In this document: one piece after another, positions 60,872 through 64,000 of the stretch
Numbering within the stretch: the stretch's first letter is position 1
Layout of the letters: each line of letters starts with the position of its first letter
DNA from: Leucobacter chromiiresistens
Lineage (GTDB): Bacteria > Actinomycetota > Actinomycetes > Actinomycetales > Microbacteriaceae
NCBI RefSeq assembly: GCF_900102345.1
Contig: NZ_FNKB01000001.1
Coordinates: 1,054,001-1,118,000, forward strand
Reading direction: 5' to 3'
Length of the DNA: 64,000 nt
Notes under the pieces: generated by a model
Told to the model about the DNA's origin: nothing
Seen by the model: only the letters and a program-made list of their open reading frames with translations
Databases searched by the model: none
Made by a program: the position numbers and the translations under genes

Positions 60872-61203
60872 GCTGAATCCCCGAGCCTTGACGATGGTTC
60901 GCTGGGCGGAGTTCTCGCATGTTATTCACTCATCCATACCGAGCCACCGCGCATCGGCGCTGCGCTCACCGAGTTCGCTCGTTGTATCCCGCCGGATGGC
61001 GAGCCGGTAATGGGGTTCTTTACCTGCTCAAAGTTGGTTCCGTTCGAGCACGCGGTCACCACGGGGTGCTACTTGCCTATCAATCTATTAACCTCTGAGG
61101 CGGGGCGGCAGGGCTTATGGTCACCCACGCTGAACCGGACCGGACCGACTATGCCGATCGCATGGCGCTATCCTCGCTACGCGCACCTGACTGGCTCTGT
61201 TAA
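60863..61203 (+). pseudogene. decayed fragment of a class I SAM-dependent methyltransferase
   Basis: The first frame reads DDGSLGGVLACYSLIHTEPP and LTEFARCIPPDGEPVMGFFT, then PFEHAVTTGCYLPINLLTSEAG. This is the post-motif-I half of a small methyltransferase. The homologous continuation GLMVTHAEPDRTDYADRMAL lies in another frame after about 61105 and stops at 61203. The N-terminal SAM-binding part is absent. It is thus truncated and frameshifted, with TTA and CTA codons uncommon in the rest of the window. The following 61204-61402 has no gene. It is probably debris from earlier insertion events in the element. Confidence 0.65.
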
Positions 61204-61390
61204 GAAGGCGACCGTTTCGCCGGAACTGAGAAGTGCGACGTGTGAAGTTGGGGCCACCTACTGAGCGTCTCTATTGCCTTGCCGCTTTTGGCGACTGGTA
61301 TGGGGCGTGCCTTACAGCCGCACTCCATTCCCTTGTTGGTGCGAGAGACCTTTCCGACGGCCGAAGGCCATCCACCCTTCCGTCTTCGGC

Positions 61391-61396
61391 TAAGCT
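61391..61396 (+). promoter_or_regulatory. -10 element of the UvrA-like gene
   Basis: TAAGCT ends six bases before GTG 61403. The spacing equals that of the host genes with leaderless promoters, and it is the main support for choosing this start. Confidence 0.55.
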
Positions 61397-61402
61397 TCAA
61401 CC

Positions 61403-64000
61403 GTGGTTGAACCCTCTGCGATCGTGCCGACGAAGGTCTCCGTGCAGCCCGATGTTCGCGTTCTCGGGGCCCGCGAACATAATCTGCAGGATGTCAGTCT
61501 CTCTGTACCGCGCGATGCAACGGTCGTGTTCACCGGGGTGTCTGGATCGGGAAAGTCCTCGCTGGCGTTCGGGACGCTCTACGCCGAGTCGCAACGACGC
61601 TATTTAGAGTCGGTGGCACCGTACGCCCGCCGTCTGATCGATCAGGCGGGAGTGCCCGATGTCGACTCGATCACGGGGATGCCGCCTGCCGTTGCGCTGC
61701 AGCAGCAGCGCGGTGCCGGCAACGCACGATCGACCGTGGGCAGCATCACCACGTTGTCGAGCTTGATACGAATGCTGTACTCGAGAGCGGGGGACTACCC
61801 GGATGGGCAGCCGATGTTGTATTCGGATGACTTCTCCGCGAACACGGTCCAAGGAGCCTGCTCGGAGTGCCACGGCATCGGCCGCGTGTACACGGTGAGC
61901 GAGCAGCAGATGGTCCCGGATCCATCGCTCACCATCCGCGAACGCGCCATCGCTTCCTGGCCGACCGCGTGGCACGGTCATCAGCTGCGCGATGTACTGG
62001 TTGCTCTCGGTTACGATGTCGATGTGCCGTGGCAGGACCTGCCGCGAAAGGACCGGGACTGGATCCTATACACCGACGAGACCCCGTTCGTTCCGGTCCA
62101 CTCCCGGCTCACCCTCTCCGAGTCCAAAGCTGCGATCGAAGCAGGTGCGGAGCCGAGCTACTCGGGCACGTTCGTCGGGGCTCGTCGGTACATTCTGGAC
62201 ACGTTCGCGAACACAAAGAGCGCATCGATGAAGCGGCGCGTCGCGCAGTTCCTCACCGCTGCGATCTGCCCGGTCTGTCATGGCAAACGGCTGAAGCCCG
62301 AGGCGCTGTCCGTCACGTTCGAAGGATTCGACATCGCCGAGTTCTCCCAACTGCCGCTTCGGGAACTTGTCACGACGCTCTCGGGTGTCATCGCACGCAC
62401 GGAGGAGCAGGAGGCCGCTTCTTCTGGGGCGGTCTCTCCACGAGCCGCACGGGAAGAGCGAATCGCTGGTGGCGAGTCGCCGCAGGCCTCGGCGTCGGAT
62501 GTGCGACCCACAGTGCGTCCCGCGCCAGAGAAGCGTGCCGCTGCGGTCCAGCTCGCATCAGGGGTGCTGCAGCGGCTTCGTCCACTGGTCGATTTGGGGC
62601 TGGGCTACCTTTCATTGAGTCGGACGACGCCGACGCTGTCTGGTGGTGAGCTACAGCGGATACGGCTCGCGACACAACTCAGCTCTGATCTGTTCGGGGT
62701 GGTCTACGTCCTCGACGAACCATCGGCGGGGCTGCATCCGCAGGATGTGACGGCGCTCCTCGGGATCCTGGATGGGCTCAAGGGGCGCGGGAACAGCCTG
62801 TTTATCGTCGAACACTCCGTGGCTGTGATGCGGCACGCGGACTGGCTGGTCGACATCGGCCCCGGTGCCGGTGAACACGGCGGCCGAGTGCTCTACAGCG
62901 GCCCGCCCGACGGGCTCGCCGATATCACGGAGTCGGTGACACGCGGATACCTATTCGGCGGCCGCGGTCTCCCTCTTCGCACACCCCGTGAGGCACGCAG
63001 CTGGCTGCGCCTGGAGAACGTGACGCGGAACAACCTGCACGACCTCACGGTCGATATCCCGTTGGGTGTCTTCACCGCGGTTACGGGCGTGTCCGGGTCC
63101 GGCAAGTCGAGTCTGGTCAGCCAGGCGCTTCCGTCGCTGCTTGGCGATCGCCTTGGCCAGGCCGTCCCGGCCGATGACGAGCCGGTCAGCGACGAGTCAC
63201 TGCTCGCGGATGCGCCGGAACGTCTCGATGGACGCGTCGCCGGGCCCGTCACCGGTGTACGCCGGCTGATCGTCATCGACCAGCGGCCCATCGGCCGGAC
63301 GCCGCGGTCGAACGTCGCCACCTACACCGGGCTGTTCGACCATGTCCGTCGTCGATTCGCAGATACCCCGGAAGCTCGTTCCCGCGGGTACAAGCCCGGC
63401 CGATTCTCCTTCAATGTCGCCGGTGGGCGCTGCCCGACCTGCGAGGGCGAGGGATCGGTGATGGTCGAGCTCCTCTTCCTGCCTTCCGTGTACGCCGAAT
63501 GCCCCGACTGCCACGGCACCCGATACAAGGCGTCAACGCTCGAGATCACGTGGCGGGAGCGCACGATCGCTGACGTGTTGTCGATGAGCGTCGAGGAGGC
63601 GAACCTGTTCTTCGTGGGCGATGAGGAGATCACGCGATCGCTGGCCGCTTTGTCGGACGTTGGACTCGATTACCTCCGACTGGGTCAACCGGCAACGGAA
63701 CTCTCGGGGGGTGAGGCCCAGCGAGTCAAGCTGGCGACCGAGTTGCAGCGTGCGCAGCGTGGGGACACGCTGTACGTATTGGACGAGCCAACGTCCGGGC
63801 TCCACTGCGCCGACACGGATCGTCTGATCGCGCATCTGCAGACGCTGGTCGATGCGGGCAACACGGTCGTCGCCGCGGAGCTGGACATGCGCGTTGTCGC
63901 GATGGCCGATCACGTGATCGATCTTGGACCCGGCGCGGGCGACGCCGGCGGGACCGTGGTTGCCGCCGGTACGCCCGCCTACGTCGCGGACAAGGGCGTC
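61403..64000 (+). CDS. UvrA-like ABC ATPase (drug-resistance type), 3' end outside window
   Basis: The first 866 residues of a soluble double-ABC protein of the UvrA family. The first Walker A is GVSGSGKSS (45-53), a zinc finger begins CSECHG (153-158), and the first signature is LSGGELQRIR (from 412) with LDEPSAGLHP. The second Walker A is GVSGSGKSS (562-570), a second zinc finger spans CPTCEGEG to CPDCHG, and LSGGEAQRVK and LDEPTSGLH follow. Only about 25 residues separate LYSRAG from the first zinc finger, so the UvrB-binding domain of true UvrA is missing. Such short paralogues are linked to resistance to DNA-binding drugs. TTA codons and its place on the element suggest horizontal transfer. 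Confidence 0.88.
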   Translation, partial: MVEPSAIVPTKVSVQPDVRVLGAREHNLQDVSLSVPRDATVVFTGVSGSGKSSLAFGTLYAESQRRYLESVAPYARRLIDQAGVPDVDSITGMPPAVALQQQRGAGNARSTVGSITTLSSLIRMLYSRAGDYPDGQPMLYSDDFSANTVQGACSECHGIGRVYTVSEQQMVPDPSLTIRERAIASWPTAWHGHQLRDVLVALGYDVDVPWQDLPRKDRDWILYTDETPFVPVHSRLTLSESKAAIEAGAEPSYSGTFVGARRYILDTFANTKSASMKRRVAQFLTAAICPVCHGKRLKPEALSVTFEGFDIAEFSQLPLRELVTTLSGVIARTEEQEAASSGAVSPRAAREERIAGGESPQASASDVRPTVRPAPEKRAAAVQLASGVLQRLRPLVDLGLGYLSLSRTTPTLSGGELQRIRLATQLSSDLFGVVYVLDEPSAGLHPQDVTALLGILDGLKGRGNSLFIVEHSVAVMRHADWLVDIGPGAGEHGGRVLYSGPPDGLADITESVTRGYLFGGRGLPLRTPREARSWLRLENVTRNNLHDLTVDIPLGVFTAVTGVSGSGKSSLVSQALPSLLGDRLGQAVPADDEPVSDESLLADAPERLDGRVAGPVTGVRRLIVIDQRPIGRTPRSNVATYTGLFDHVRRRFADTPEARSRGYKPGRFSFNVAGGRCPTCEGEGSVMVELLFLPSVYAECPDCHGTRYKASTLEITWRERTIADVLSMSVEEANLFFVGDEEITRSLAALSDVGLDYLRLGQPATELSGGEAQRVKLATELQRAQRGDTLYVLDEPTSGLHCADTDRLIAHLQTLVDAGNTVVAAELDMRVVAMADHVIDLGPGAGDAGGTVVAAGTPAYVADKGV

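Noticed and set aside
58793..64000. Right attachment site of the tRNA-Ser element inside the window
   Set aside because: I saw no second copy of the tRNA 3' segment around TTCAAATCCCC in this range. The end is presumably downstream.

Overview
This window is a chromosomal segment of a high-GC actinobacterium, most likely a member of the Microbacteriaceae. Clues are the very G+C-rich sequence, the frequent GTG starts, the complete-looking menaquinone locus, and a promoter style in which a TAnnnT -10 hexamer sits 6-7 bases upstream of the start codon, so that the mRNA would have no leader. A Leucobacter-like genus is a guess from the general feel of the proteins and was not tested.

Bases 1-22000 are housekeeping. 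After the end of an acyl-CoA synthetase and a MetE-like methyltransferase comes the menaquinone region: menC (minus strand), an NCS1 permease, menB, menE-menA, a heterodimeric ABC exporter, a divergent pair of small membrane proteins (DUF4229-like and PLDc_N-like), menD, a polyphosphate kinase 2, menF (minus strand), and menG coupled to a long-chain polyprenyl diphosphate synthase, then a ferredoxin-NADP reductase. Together these convert chorismate to prenylated, methylated menaquinone. MenH and a dedicated DHNA-CoA thioesterase are not seen here.

Bases 22000-41200 hold accessory uptake and catabolic units, each with its own regulator. (i) A PucR regulator co-transcribed with a sirtuin faces a PLP decarboxylase and a polar-amino-acid ABC importer. 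(ii) After pyrE, a peptide/proton symporter, a second amino-acid ABC importer, a FadR-type GntR regulator, a cytosolic gamma-glutamyltransferase and a TSUP exporter share two near-identical operator palindromes and probably form one regulon. (iii) A nitrilase-family amidase, an APC permease and a GntR regulator follow, with an eight-unit tandem repeat between amidase and permease.

Bases 41300-52600 contain a NagD-like phosphatase and the most novel-looking unit. It is an IclR regulator divergent from a complete oligopeptide ABC transporter, with two matching TGTCA-N9-TGACA operator candidates, followed by four translationally coupled genes: two proteins I do not recognise (571 and 248 aa), an M19 dipeptidase-like protein that lacks classical metal ligands, and a RidA-like imine deaminase.

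Bases 52600-58540 return to housekeeping: pgm, pheA, a frameshifted lipid kinase, serS and a HAD phosphatase. A tRNA-Ser(UGA) gene at 58644-58731 marks the left end of a probable integrative element. Behind it come a tyrosine recombinase (apparently frameshifted), a helix-turn-helix protein, a decayed methyltransferase and a UvrA-like resistance-type ATPase that runs off the window.

Several intergenic spaces carry 55-80 bp imperfect palindromes in at least two sequence families (four copies and two copies). Many of them lie between convergent genes.
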